Shown here piece after piece: positions 1-7,501 of a stretch of DNA of 64,000 bases. The notes beneath the pieces are model-generated. The model was not told the DNA's origin, did not search any database, and saw nothing but the letters and a program-made list of their open reading frames with translations. The stretch spans positions 105,891-169,890 of the forward strand of contig JACKAU010000018.1 of NCBI GenBank assembly GCA_020634855.1, written 5' to 3'. The stretch is from Anaerolineales bacterium (GTDB lineage Bacteria; Chloroflexota; Anaerolineae; 4572-78; J111). Made by a program: the position numbers and the translations under genes. The first letter of the stretch is position 1; each line of letters opens with the position of its first letter.

Positions 1-473
1 ATTCGCCCGCCATCGGGTTTAAGATTGGGTGGAAACATGGGTACGGAGCCACTGGCGATGATGATTGCATCGGCTTCCAGATCGGTGGATGAGCCTTCAG
101 CGGGGGTAATCCGCAAGTGGCGGCTGTCCTGAAAAGCAGCTGCACCTTTCAGAAATTGGACGCCGCGTTGGGTCAAGTCGGCGCTTTGGCGGTCGCTCCA
201 CGCTTGGCTCAGTGCGTGGATACGCTGTACCATAACTTCAATGTCCGGATTAGGGCCGACCGACCCTAACCCCAGGTTCTGAAAATGGTGGGTCAGGCCC
301 CGGCTGTCGGCTGCCGTGAGCAGAACTTTACTGGGCAGCAGGCTGTGCCAGCCGGCTCGGCCGCCCGGCGGCTCGGCCCCAATCAGCGTGACGCGAGCGC
401 CGGCCTCTGCGGCGGCGTTCACGGCCGCCACGCCGGCCGGCCCGGCCCCGATAACAGCGATATGAGTGGTCAT
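1..473 (-). CDS. Partial FAD-dependent pyridine nucleotide-disulfide oxidoreductase-like protein (N-terminal 157 residues)
   Basis: The frame is open from an ATG at 473 to the window edge, so the C-terminal two thirds are missing. A GGAGG ribosome site lies just upstream. Residues 5-15 carry the FAD dinucleotide motif GAGPAG, and near residue 135 there is the second FAD-contact stretch (AIIIASGS). The segment around residues 37-49 aligns without gaps to the redox-active region of lipoamide dehydrogenases and mercuric reductases (GGTCLNVGCIPSK). Here it reads GGRAGWHSLLPSK, so both disulfide cysteines are replaced, by Ala and Leu. The fold is therefore that of E3 flavoproteins, but the classical dithiol chemistry should be absent. 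The substrate cannot be judged from this fragment. Confidence 0.85.
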   Translation of the reverse strand, partial: MTTHIAVIGAGPAGVAAVNAAAEAGARVTLIGAEPPGGRAGWHSLLPSKVLLTAADSRGLTHHFQNLGLGSVGPNPDIEVMVQRIHALSQAWSDRQSADLTQRGVQFLKGAAAFQDSRHLRITPAEGSSTDLEADAIIIASGSVPMFPPNLKPDGGR

Positions 474-534
474 TCGTTCCTCCAATAGTTGGTATTCAGC
501 GAAACACGCTGGGGCATAATAATATGATGCAAGA

Positions 535-584
535 GGAGTGACAAATCTTACTTGGCCCCGGTCGAAGCTAAGCTTTGACGCTCC
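535..584. repeat. Dispersed palindromic element, copy A
   Basis: A 50-bp element with outer ends GGAGTG and CGCTCC and an inner hairpin (GTCGAAGC, 3-nt loop, GCTTTGAC). It resembles elements at 14904-14960 and 37304-37360, which share the outer ends and the sequence around GTCAAAG/CTTTGAC. All three are intergenic. Confidence 0.6.
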
Positions 585-608
585 GGGAGATGAGCGGCCG
601 CTGCAAAA

Positions 609-650
609 CAAAAAGACCTTTAGGGCGATAACGCCCTAGAGGTCTTTTAT
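609..650. terminator. Bidirectional Rho-independent terminator
   Basis: The arms at 611-627 and 632-648 form a 17-bp stem with one G-T pair and a 4-nt loop. A-rich and T-rich flanks make it usable on both strands. On the minus strand it lies between the surface-protein gene (755-1870) and the partial flavoprotein gene. Confidence 0.8.
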
Positions 651-669
651 AGATAGTTGCTATTCAATC

Positions 670-765
670 AGACCTTATAGGTTTCTGACTCACCGTCAAT
701 AGAAAGCCCTAATCCGGTCGGAACCATAGTTAAGTCAAACAGGCGCTCAGAAACCTATAAGATCT
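670..765. repeat. 96-bp inverted-repeat element, minus-oriented copy
   Basis: Arms at 670-688 and 747-765 match at 18 of 19 positions (core CTTATAGGTTTCTGA). Total length is 96 bp, the same as the elements at 26988, 34429 and 36427. Read on the minus strand, the interior shares words such as CTTAACT and TCCGA with those copies. It overlaps the last codons and the stop of the surface-protein gene. Confidence 0.55.
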
Positions 766-1870
766 TTTCCTCATTCCTACGGCGCAGATAAACACCCAGT
801 CCGGCCAGGGCCGTACCAGCGGCGATGACGATTGACCACAGCGGCAGCCCTGATTTAACGCCACCGGTAGCCGGTAAGGCGGCGGGGGCTTCTTCGGTCA
901 TCATCGCGTCGTCACCTTCAGCCATCATCGCGTCATCTTCAGTCATCATCGCGTCGTCGCTCTCGGCCATCATGGCGTCGTCTTCGGCCATCATCGCGCC
1001 GTCGCCTTCAGCCATCATCGCGTCAGCGGTGCGGATGACAGGGCAGTTTACCGCTAACCCGGCCGGAGTGATATCGTACCCACCGGACAGCACGTCAGCC
1101 GCGGAGGTGATGGTGTTGGCTTGGTAGTCAGCCGGAACGGTCACGAAGTTGACGCTCCAGAAAGCGCTGTAACCTTCGTCTTCCGGAATGACATCGACGA
1201 TGTTAGCCTGACCATCGACAGCTTGCGGGTTACCGTCGGCGTCAAAGCCGGTGACGAGCACGTAAATGGGAGCCGGGGTGGTGGGGTTGGGACCAAAATC
1301 AAAGTAGAACACTTCCTGCCCTTTATACCAGCCTTGCACCAGCGGAGCGCCGCCTTCGGACAGGGTGGAGCCGGCCGGGACGATGGGGCAGTTGACAAAG
1401 ACGCCGGCTTTAGTTTGCTCGTAGCCGCCATCGATCACTTCCTGGGCCGAGGTGATACTGTTGGCTTGATAATCGGCCGGGACGGTCACAAAGGTTACCT
1501 CCCACAAATCAGAGTAGCCTTCATCGCCGGGGATGACATCGACGATGTTAGCCTGACCGTCGACGGCTTGTGGGTTGCCGTCGGCGTCAAAACCGGTGAC
1601 CAGGACAAAAATCGGCGCGGTAACGACGCCGGCGCCGTCTTCGGTCAGCGGGGTGCTCGGCCCAAAGTCATAGTAGAAGGTTTCGCGGCCCTGATACCAG
1701 CCCTGCACCAACTCGTAGTTTTTGGCCGGCTGACTAAAGACATTATCCTGCGCGAACGCCAATGAACTGGAAACCGCTAATAACAACACCAGCATAGCCA
1801 GCCCCAATATACCTTTTCGAGGCGCATGGCCTATTCCCCTGACTGATTGGTGATAAGATTGCTTGAACAT
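755..1870 (-). CDS. Secreted, probably sortase-anchored surface protein with duplicated domain and Met-rich stalk
   Basis: A 371-residue protein. Residues 1-40 are a signal peptide ending AFA. Residues about 54-164 and 177-279 are two closely similar copies of one domain (QGWYxG near the start, VTGFDADGNPQAVDGQANIV in the middle, NCP at the end), which looks like a fairly recent internal duplication. Residues 285-327 are a low-complexity stalk built from AMMAE/AMMTE units with acidic spacers. An LPATGG motif follows at 332-337, then a membrane segment (341-362) and a basic RRR tail, the order expected of a sortase substrate. No active sortase is encoded in the window. The repeated domain is not assigned to a function. 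The gene stands alone between a terminator and a 390-bp gap. Confidence 0.85.
   Translation of the reverse strand: MFKQSYHQSVRGIGHAPRKGILGLAMLVLLLAVSSSLAFAQDNVFSQPAKNYELVQGWYQGRETFYYDFGPSTPLTEDGAGVVTAPIFVLVTGFDADGNPQAVDGQANIVDVIPGDEGYSDLWEVTFVTVPADYQANSITSAQEVIDGGYEQTKAGVFVNCPIVPAGSTLSEGGAPLVQGWYKGQEVFYFDFGPNPTTPAPIYVLVTGFDADGNPQAVDGQANIVDVIPEDEGYSAFWSVNFVTVPADYQANTITSAADVLSGGYDITPAGLAVNCPVIRTADAMMAEGDGAMMAEDDAMMAESDDAMMTEDDAMMAEGDDAMMTEEAPAALPATGGVKSGLPLWSIVIAAGTALAGLGVYLRRRNEEKIL
890..1018 (-). repeat. Coding low-complexity repeat (AMMAE/AMMTE units)
   Basis: In-frame units of 15-21 bp coding for AMMAE or AMMTE plus acidic spacers, residues 285-327 of the surface protein. On the plus strand the recurring core is CATCATCGCGTCGTC. 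The variable unit length suggests slippage and recombination. Confidence 0.85.
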
Positions 1871-2263
1871 CTTTTTACTCCCCTTATACGTTTTTAAATT
1901 TTGGATTAGGTGGACTACGATGGAAGAGGATTAAATTACCTCGCCATTTTGATGGCGTAGTGCGTAATGTATGAGCCAAAACGATCCACATTACGTTGTT
2001 AGGGCTGCGGAATTGCGTCATTCACGAGAATTTTTACCACAGAGGATACAAAGTACGCACAGAGTTCTCAGAGATTTTTCTTAGTGTTCTTCGCACTCTT
2101 TGTGGTTAAATCTTTTAGCTGTGACTTACCGCGTTATGCACTACGGGCAATTGAGGATATTATTTAATCCATGATCCTAATGAACTTTGTTTTAAGTCTA
2201 GGCCAGTAATGTTACCGGTAGATTACGTAAATATTACGAAAGTCTTAAATGCCTTCAGGGGAG
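1871..2263. other. Intergenic region without a gene
   Basis: AT-rich, with no convincing open frame. Around 2036-2110 there is an imperfect inverted repeat (ACCACAGAG on one side, CTCTTTGTGGT on the other) of a kind common in the gaps of this genome. No promoter could be assigned with confidence. Confidence 0.5.
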
Positions 2264-4951
2264 TTAGGCCCGTTCACGGACCAGGCGAAGACCTTCAAAG
2301 GCGGGGAGGTTACCTTGCATACGTTCTTCCAGGACCACAAACTCAACGTACAGTTCCAGGTAGCCGTTGATCAGCCGGCGCAGTTCTTGTAGGACGATCT
2401 CTTTGTCGGCAACGGTGGGGTCGATATCGATCAGCCAGGACTCAAGCTGCTCCGGCAGAAGCGGATTCATCAACTCGGCGGCGATAACCAGGGCGACGAA
2501 ACGAATGTACCACTGTAGAAAGCGGGCGACCTGGGTCCAGGTGGTTTTTAATCCGGTCGATGGTTCCAGGATGCGATTAGGGTTGCGGGTCAGGGCCAGC
2601 GTCCTGGCCCGGGTTAGATCGTTGTCAAGATCGAAGAGGCGGAAGAGATCGACCTCTTCAGTAACGGTATAGACGTCTTCAAGACGGCGAGACAGAGGTT
2701 GATCCAGCGAGTGCGCCAGATCGCGGGCGCGGTGGTGGGCCAGGGCCAGGGCGCGGACCAAGACCAAGTTACGGGCCAGATCGTAATCGTGTGTTAAAGC
2801 GCGAGCAAAATCAAGGGCGTTGTGCAAATCCAAAGCCTGGGCCACTCCCAAAGCGTGAGCGAGTTCAACGTCGTTGGTTAAGGCCCGTAGGATATCGCGG
2901 CTCAGGTCCAGATCGCGATCAAGGTCAAGGGCGCGGGTTAACGTTTTGTTCAGTCGGCGATCCAGCGCGGTGATGGTCTGTGGGTATGTTTGTGAGGCCA
3001 AAACCAGGCTGTCGTCCGCCGTCGTCACCCAGAAATCGACCGGCTCATCCACTTCGAGGTCAACTTCAAGCTCGCCAACCCGAGGTAGCCGGTAGCGCCA
3101 GAAGCCTCCCTCGCGCCGGGTGAGCCACTTACAAAAAGCCAGCGCGTCGGAAGGCCGGACGCCGGTCACCGGCAGCCGAGCTTGGCCCGCCGGAAAACGC
3201 AAGTTGAGCCAGTGGTCGGGCTGGTGATAGTGGCCCACACTGCGGCGGTCTTCCAAAAAAAGTTGGTACTCGGCATGAGTAATGGGCGACGGGGCGGCCA
3301 GGGTGTCTTCGCCAAGCGGCTGCATGGTGCGAAGCCGGCGCGTCAGCAGCATCTCGGCGGCCTGGCGACGGCGCCGGGGGTTGTCATCATCCAGCGCTTG
3401 TTCCAGGCTGGACTCCATCTGGATGCGGATTTGGGGCGAAACGTCCGGAGTGTCCGCCAGAAAATCAAGGGCTAACCGCAGCACCGATACCGGAGGTTCA
3501 CCGCCGGTCAAGTACGCCCCCAGAACGGCATCGGCATGACCCTGAGCGCTGTAAAAGCGCATCGTCTCGCGCCACCATGGCTCGGTCACGCGGGCAAGTA
3601 GCGGCTCGGCCAAATCCTGTTCGTGAACATACAAGGCGGCCAGGTAGTGCTGGATCGAGCGATGGACAAACCTGATCTGATCATCCTGAGCCAAAACCTC
3701 AGCCCTCTCAAAATGCTCCGGCGGTGGAAGGGGCTGCGGCTCAAGGCTACCCCGGTCGTTCGGCTCGATCACCACTAACCCCCGACTTTCGTGGACAAGC
3801 CGTTGAAAAGCCTGCCTGGGCTTTTCCCGGTCTGCCAAATTAAGCGAGTGGGCGACCATCTCCCATGCCTCGGACACCGTGATCGACTGCTGCTGCTGTT
3901 CGAGCATCTGATACGCCAGCAACTGCCATAAGCGCTGCTTTTGAGCCGGTTCGAGACCGGGCGACCGGCCGTTGAACGCCGGAGGCGAGGCCAGTAACAG
4001 GCGACAATAGCCGGAATAGAGTTCGATCCATTGGTCGGGCAGTTGGGTTAGTTGACTGCCTTGAGTGGCGATGAGGGTTAACAGGAGGGGCCGCGTCACC
4101 TGATTGAAGTAGGGAAAAGACGGTTGAAGTTCTTGGATCAGCGCGTCAGGGGGCGTTCCGGCAGGGCTAATAGTTTGCCAGCGGCGGCTGAAGGCAGCCA
4201 CCTGCTCACGGGTGAAGGGTTGCATCTCCAAGGTCAAGCCCCGGTTTAACGGAAAGCAATAGTCAGCCGGAGGAGCCGTGGTCACCACAAAGCGGTTGGC
4301 GGGGTAGACGGCGATTTGATCCTCAAACCAAGTTGTCACTTGCCGGTGTTGGTCCGGATCAGCGATGTCGTTCAGGCCGTCAAGTAATACCAGGCAGTTG
4401 CCGCCGGTCAGTTGGGTTTCAAACCAATCCGCGTCGATTTGAGACGGCGCCGACCACAGGGGGGCCAGAACGTGCGGTAAAGACATCGACTGGTTGGTCA
4501 TCACCAACTCGGCCAAGGCCGGCAGGTTAAGCAGAACGGGTAGTTTACGCTGGCGCACCGGGCCGGTACGCCGATAACGTTGATCCCGCCGGGCCAGAGT
4601 CACGGCGATATGTTTAAGGAGTGTGGTTTTACCGCTACCTGAGGGGCCGGTGATGACGATGGGTTGGGTTACCCACGGCTCGGCATCCAGAAAATCCCAA
4701 ATGGTGCGGCAAGCAGCGCCGAGCGATTGAACCGGCGCAGTTCCGGCGAATGCCGGGCCGGAACGTTGGGGGGCCAAATGGGCATCGACAAAGAGACGAT
4801 CCAGAGCGACTTGAAACACCCCCTGTGCCCCTACGGCGGGCAGCGGCAGGGTTCCGTGGCAGTGTATGACATAATCGAGGTATTGTTTGCGGTATCTGGT
4901 CAACAGGTCGCGCGTTTTGTCGCGCAACCAGCTCGTATTATGTAAGGCCAT
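2264..4951 (-). CDS. NACHT-family STAND NTPase with truncated FGE-like domain and Leu/Asp/Arg helical repeats
   Basis: An 895-residue protein from the ATG at 4951, preferred because GGAGAG lies 5 nt upstream; a GTG at 5023 would add 24 residues. The Walker A motif GPSGSGKTT is at about residues 102-110 and the Walker B stretch is CLVLLDGLND, followed by the helical arm usual in NACHT proteins (FVHRSIQHYLAALY). At about 600-660 there is the N-terminal half of a formylglycine-generating-enzyme/sulfatase-modifying fold (PVTGVRPSDALAFCKWL, then YRLPRVGELE), but the usual GNVWEW half is missing. Residues 674-800 are instead repeats rich in ALDLxRDL, ending in a hydrophobic helix. NACHT proteins act as ligand-triggered switches and some bacterial ones defend against phage; which applies here is unknown. 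A decayed relative lies at 53771-56828. Confidence 0.88.
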   Translation of the reverse strand: MALHNTSWLRDKTRDLLTRYRKQYLDYVIHCHGTLPLPAVGAQGVFQVALDRLFVDAHLAPQRSGPAFAGTAPVQSLGAACRTIWDFLDAEPWVTQPIVITGPSGSGKTTLLKHIAVTLARRDQRYRRTGPVRQRKLPVLLNLPALAELVMTNQSMSLPHVLAPLWSAPSQIDADWFETQLTGGNCLVLLDGLNDIADPDQHRQVTTWFEDQIAVYPANRFVVTTAPPADYCFPLNRGLTLEMQPFTREQVAAFSRRWQTISPAGTPPDALIQELQPSFPYFNQVTRPLLLTLIATQGSQLTQLPDQWIELYSGYCRLLLASPPAFNGRSPGLEPAQKQRLWQLLAYQMLEQQQQSITVSEAWEMVAHSLNLADREKPRQAFQRLVHESRGLVVIEPNDRGSLEPQPLPPPEHFERAEVLAQDDQIRFVHRSIQHYLAALYVHEQDLAEPLLARVTEPWWRETMRFYSAQGHADAVLGAYLTGGEPPVSVLRLALDFLADTPDVSPQIRIQMESSLEQALDDDNPRRRRQAAEMLLTRRLRTMQPLGEDTLAAPSPITHAEYQLFLEDRRSVGHYHQPDHWLNLRFPAGQARLPVTGVRPSDALAFCKWLTRREGGFWRYRLPRVGELEVDLEVDEPVDFWVTTADDSLVLASQTYPQTITALDRRLNKTLTRALDLDRDLDLSRDILRALTNDVELAHALGVAQALDLHNALDFARALTHDYDLARNLVLVRALALAHHRARDLAHSLDQPLSRRLEDVYTVTEEVDLFRLFDLDNDLTRARTLALTRNPNRILEPSTGLKTTWTQVARFLQWYIRFVALVIAAELMNPLLPEQLESWLIDIDPTVADKEIVLQELRRLINGYLELYVEFVVLEERMQGNLPAFEGLRLVRERA

Positions 4952-5168
4952 CAAGCTCTCCAGCCGACAGTGGCTGACCGGATTTGGTGTGCAGTAAGGT
5001 GCAATCACCTTATATGATACCACGTTCGCTGTGGATTGACCATAGGAAATATGTCGAGGTGGCTATTATAGAGATATAAAATAAAGCGAAGATAGGTTAG
5101 TAAAACGGGGCTTTAGGGAATGGAAAATTCATAACTCCCCCATTTTGGCCGATAGTCGTGGGTAATTA

Positions 5169-5223
5169 GTAATTGGTAAATGATAATTAACGCTTGAATA
5201 ACCAATCACCATTTACCAATTAC
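5169..5223. repeat. Intergenic inverted repeat (TAATTGGTAAATG type)
   Basis: Perfect 14-bp arms GTAATTGGTAAATG (5169-5182) and its complement (5210-5223) around a 27-nt loop. A related word array lies at 13948-13998. It sits just downstream of the ADP-ribosylglycohydrolase gene and may end its transcript. Confidence 0.6.
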
Positions 5224-5259
5224 CCCAATTCAAATGCGGAAGTTATTTAATTCTCGATC

Positions 5260-6192
5260 CTAGGCATATCGTCGTAGAAGCTGCTGCAGCAGGGGTTCAA
5301 CCAGTTCTTGGCCGCGCAGGTGCTCTCGCCAGCGCGGGGGGATCGCTTGAACACCGTCTCGGATACCGGCCAGGCCCCCTGCGACGCAGGCGGTGGTATC
5401 GGTGTCATGCCCCAAGGCGATAGCGGCTTTGACCACCTGCTCATAGCCGCCGGCTTGCAGCGCCCACCGGGCGGAGTGTAAACAGTCGACCACATAGCCC
5501 GTTCCTTGACCGGCCGGGGGATTGTCGGGCCGGATGTGCGCCTCAAGTTCCTGATATTCAGGGGAGGCGTGGTCATAGATCGTGCGCAGTGTGGCCACGG
5601 CCTCCGGCCAGGGCTGGTCCGCCGCTTGCAGCAGACGGCGCGCCCAGAGACAGTACAGGGCGCAGCAGACCTGGGCGCGGGGATGGCCGTGGGTAGGCAA
5701 CGATTGTTGGTGAGCCTGCTCGACCAAATCACGGTCCGAACCCTGATGCCACAGCGCCAGCGGTAACACACGCATTAAGGAGCCGTTACCGTTGGCGTAT
5801 TCATCCGTTGAACCGGCCTTGGCCGGCGATACACCGGTTACCATCGCCTGAATAGCCTGTCGCGTTTGAATCCCCACGTCAAAGACAACACCCCCCACAG
5901 CCAACGCGCCGGCCTGATACCAGGCGATCAACCGCTGGCCAAAATCCGGCAAATCGAGTCGGTTTTGGTCTAAAAGTGAAGCCAACAGCGCCAGCGCCTG
6001 CGCGCCATCATCGGACCACGTCCCCGGCGGGACGCCGGCATGGGCGCGTCGAAAGTCGGGAGGTGGTATAAATTCAATTTCATCAAGCGAGGGGAGGTCC
6101 TGGGGTTCATGGAATTCATAAGGGACGCCCAAAGCATCGCCGATCAATAGGCCAAGTAACCCGCCCTCAATTCGTTCAGATATCGTTGGCAT
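5260..6192 (-). CDS. ADP-ribosylglycohydrolase family protein
   Basis: A 310-residue protein of about the family's usual length. It shows the family signatures in order: ERIEGGLLGLLIGDALG at the N terminus, the metal-binding GTWSDDG near residue 60, GNGSLMRVLPLAL near residue 140, and the C-terminal LGHDTDTTACVAGGLAG, which supplies further Asp/Thr ligands of the Mg pair. Such enzymes remove ADP-ribose from proteins, nucleic acids or small molecules; the substrate is not readable here. The gene begins 17 nt after the methyltransferase stop and is the last of a three-gene minus-strand operon (7320 to 5260). Confidence 0.9.
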   Translation of the reverse strand: MPTISERIEGGLLGLLIGDALGVPYEFHEPQDLPSLDEIEFIPPPDFRRAHAGVPPGTWSDDGAQALALLASLLDQNRLDLPDFGQRLIAWYQAGALAVGGVVFDVGIQTRQAIQAMVTGVSPAKAGSTDEYANGNGSLMRVLPLALWHQGSDRDLVEQAHQQSLPTHGHPRAQVCCALYCLWARRLLQAADQPWPEAVATLRTIYDHASPEYQELEAHIRPDNPPAGQGTGYVVDCLHSARWALQAGGYEQVVKAAIALGHDTDTTACVAGGLAGIRDGVQAIPPRWREHLRGQELVEPLLQQLLRRYA

Positions 6193-6209
6193 GTGTCAGG
6201 TCCTCTCGA

Positions 6210-6986
6210 TTAGCGTTGTTCCCCAATTTCAGGAACCCGTCTATTAAAGTACACCTTGGTTTGATACGTAAACCTTACTCGGCCATGCTCCTGGTGTTGC
6301 TTAAATATCGCCTCCAGTTCCTCAATCATCGCTTGATGGCCAGCCTCCCCGGCTAATGGCGCATAGGATGATGACAATAAGCGCCCTTTTATTCCATCAT
6401 AATCCAAAACCTGTTCGTTATCCAAAACGGCCAGCCTCATGCCCTCCCCCAGCCATTCGGCTAACGCCGGCTCATCGATCCGTTGGTGGCGCACCGCGTT
6501 GTACTCCGGGCTGTGTCGCCGCACCAGTTGTTCATAGGCCACTTGAAACGGATCGTCACGTTGTCGTTCGTTCCAAACCAATACGATCCAGCCATGGGGT
6601 TTGAGGATACGTCTAAATTCCTGTCGGGTTAGCGTGGCATTGAACCAGTGAAAAGCTTGACCGGCCGTGACGAAATCGACACTTTCAGTCGCTAAGGTGG
6701 TGGCTTCGGCGGCGGCATTGATACTAATGAAATGAGGATACTCTTTCAGCAGGGTTTCGCCGGCGGCCCGCATATCAGCGTTAGGCTCAACCCCGAACAC
6801 GGTATTCCCGTTGACCAGAAACCGTTTTGACAGCAAGCCCGTACCGGAGCCGATATCGGCCACAATGGATTGGGGCGTTAAGTGACAGTCCGTGTTGAGC
6901 AAGTCGATGATGGCCGCCGGATAGCCGGGGCGGTATTTGAGATAGTTTTCAACACGATTAGAGAATCGTTGGGTAGGGGATTTCAT
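6210..6986 (-). CDS. Class I SAM-dependent methyltransferase
   Basis: A 258-residue single-domain methyltransferase. Motif I is VADIGSGTGLLSKRFL (about residues 41-56). The acidic residue ending motif II is the E of FGVEPN, and VDFVTAGQAFHWF near 105-117 is typical of the Methyltransf_11/25 group that methylates small molecules. No substrate-specific domain is present. The start ATG is 10 nt after the stop of the upstream monooxygenase gene, so co-transcription is likely. The substrate is unknown. Confidence 0.88.
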   Translation of the reverse strand: MKSPTQRFSNRVENYLKYRPGYPAAIIDLLNTDCHLTPQSIVADIGSGTGLLSKRFLVNGNTVFGVEPNADMRAAGETLLKEYPHFISINAAAEATTLATESVDFVTAGQAFHWFNATLTRQEFRRILKPHGWIVLVWNERQRDDPFQVAYEQLVRRHSPEYNAVRHQRIDEPALAEWLGEGMRLAVLDNEQVLDYDGIKGRLLSSSYAPLAGEAGHQAMIEELEAIFKQHQEHGRVRFTYQTKVYFNRRVPEIGEQR

Positions 6987-6996
6987 ACGGCTGATC

Positions 6997-7320
6997 TTAT
7001 TTTCCGGGAGTTGGCTCTGTATCCAAAATTATCTCAAAGCTCTCTAACTTGCTGCGTCCCCGAAAAGTTTCCTGAGGAAGCGTTCCCGACTTGGCATGGC
7101 CTTTTTGAAAAGACTCTGAATTGACCCAGGCTTCAAAATCGGCTTGGGATTGCCAGACCGTTAAAACGATGTAGGGATCATCGGGGTTGGTTGGACGAAG
7201 CACTTGGTTGCGAACAAAGCCCGACATCTTGTCCACCTCACGCGCACGATTGGTAAATCTTTCTTCAAATTGATCGGCGTAGTCCGGATTCACCGGAATT
7301 CGATTCATGACGACAAACAT
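6997..7320 (-). CDS. Antibiotic-biosynthesis-monooxygenase fold protein with IsdG-type haem-degrading residues
   Basis: A 107-residue protein. The start at 7320 is chosen because GGAGG lies 6 nt before this ATG; upstream in-frame sequence has no ribosome site. The dimeric alpha/beta-barrel (ABM) fold is indicated by MNRIPV at the start and VLTVWQSQADFEAWV in the middle. Asn6, Trp65 and His75 sit at the spacing of the Asn/Trp/His triad of IsdG-type haem monooxygenases (Trp to His exactly ten residues), and the surrounding sequence resembles IsdG. Haem breakdown is therefore the preferred inference, though many ABM proteins with this look lack a tested function. First gene of the operon with the methyltransferase and ADP-ribosylglycohydrolase. 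Confidence 0.8.
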   Translation of the reverse strand: MFVVMNRIPVNPDYADQFEERFTNRAREVDKMSGFVRNQVLRPTNPDDPYIVLTVWQSQADFEAWVNSESFQKGHAKSGTLPQETFRGRSKLESFEIILDTEPTPGK

Positions 7321-7501
7321 AAAAAACCTCCAATGCTCAAAAATAACCAATATGATGTATGTATCATAACCGGGGCAATAGATGGGAGCAAAAAAAGGAG
7401 GGTCAGGTGACCAGGTAAAAACCTCACCATTGAGGCGTCTGTAATCTCTACATATGGCGGGTGTGTTGGGAGAGATTTTTTGGGGTTTCGATGGGTAAAA
7501 A

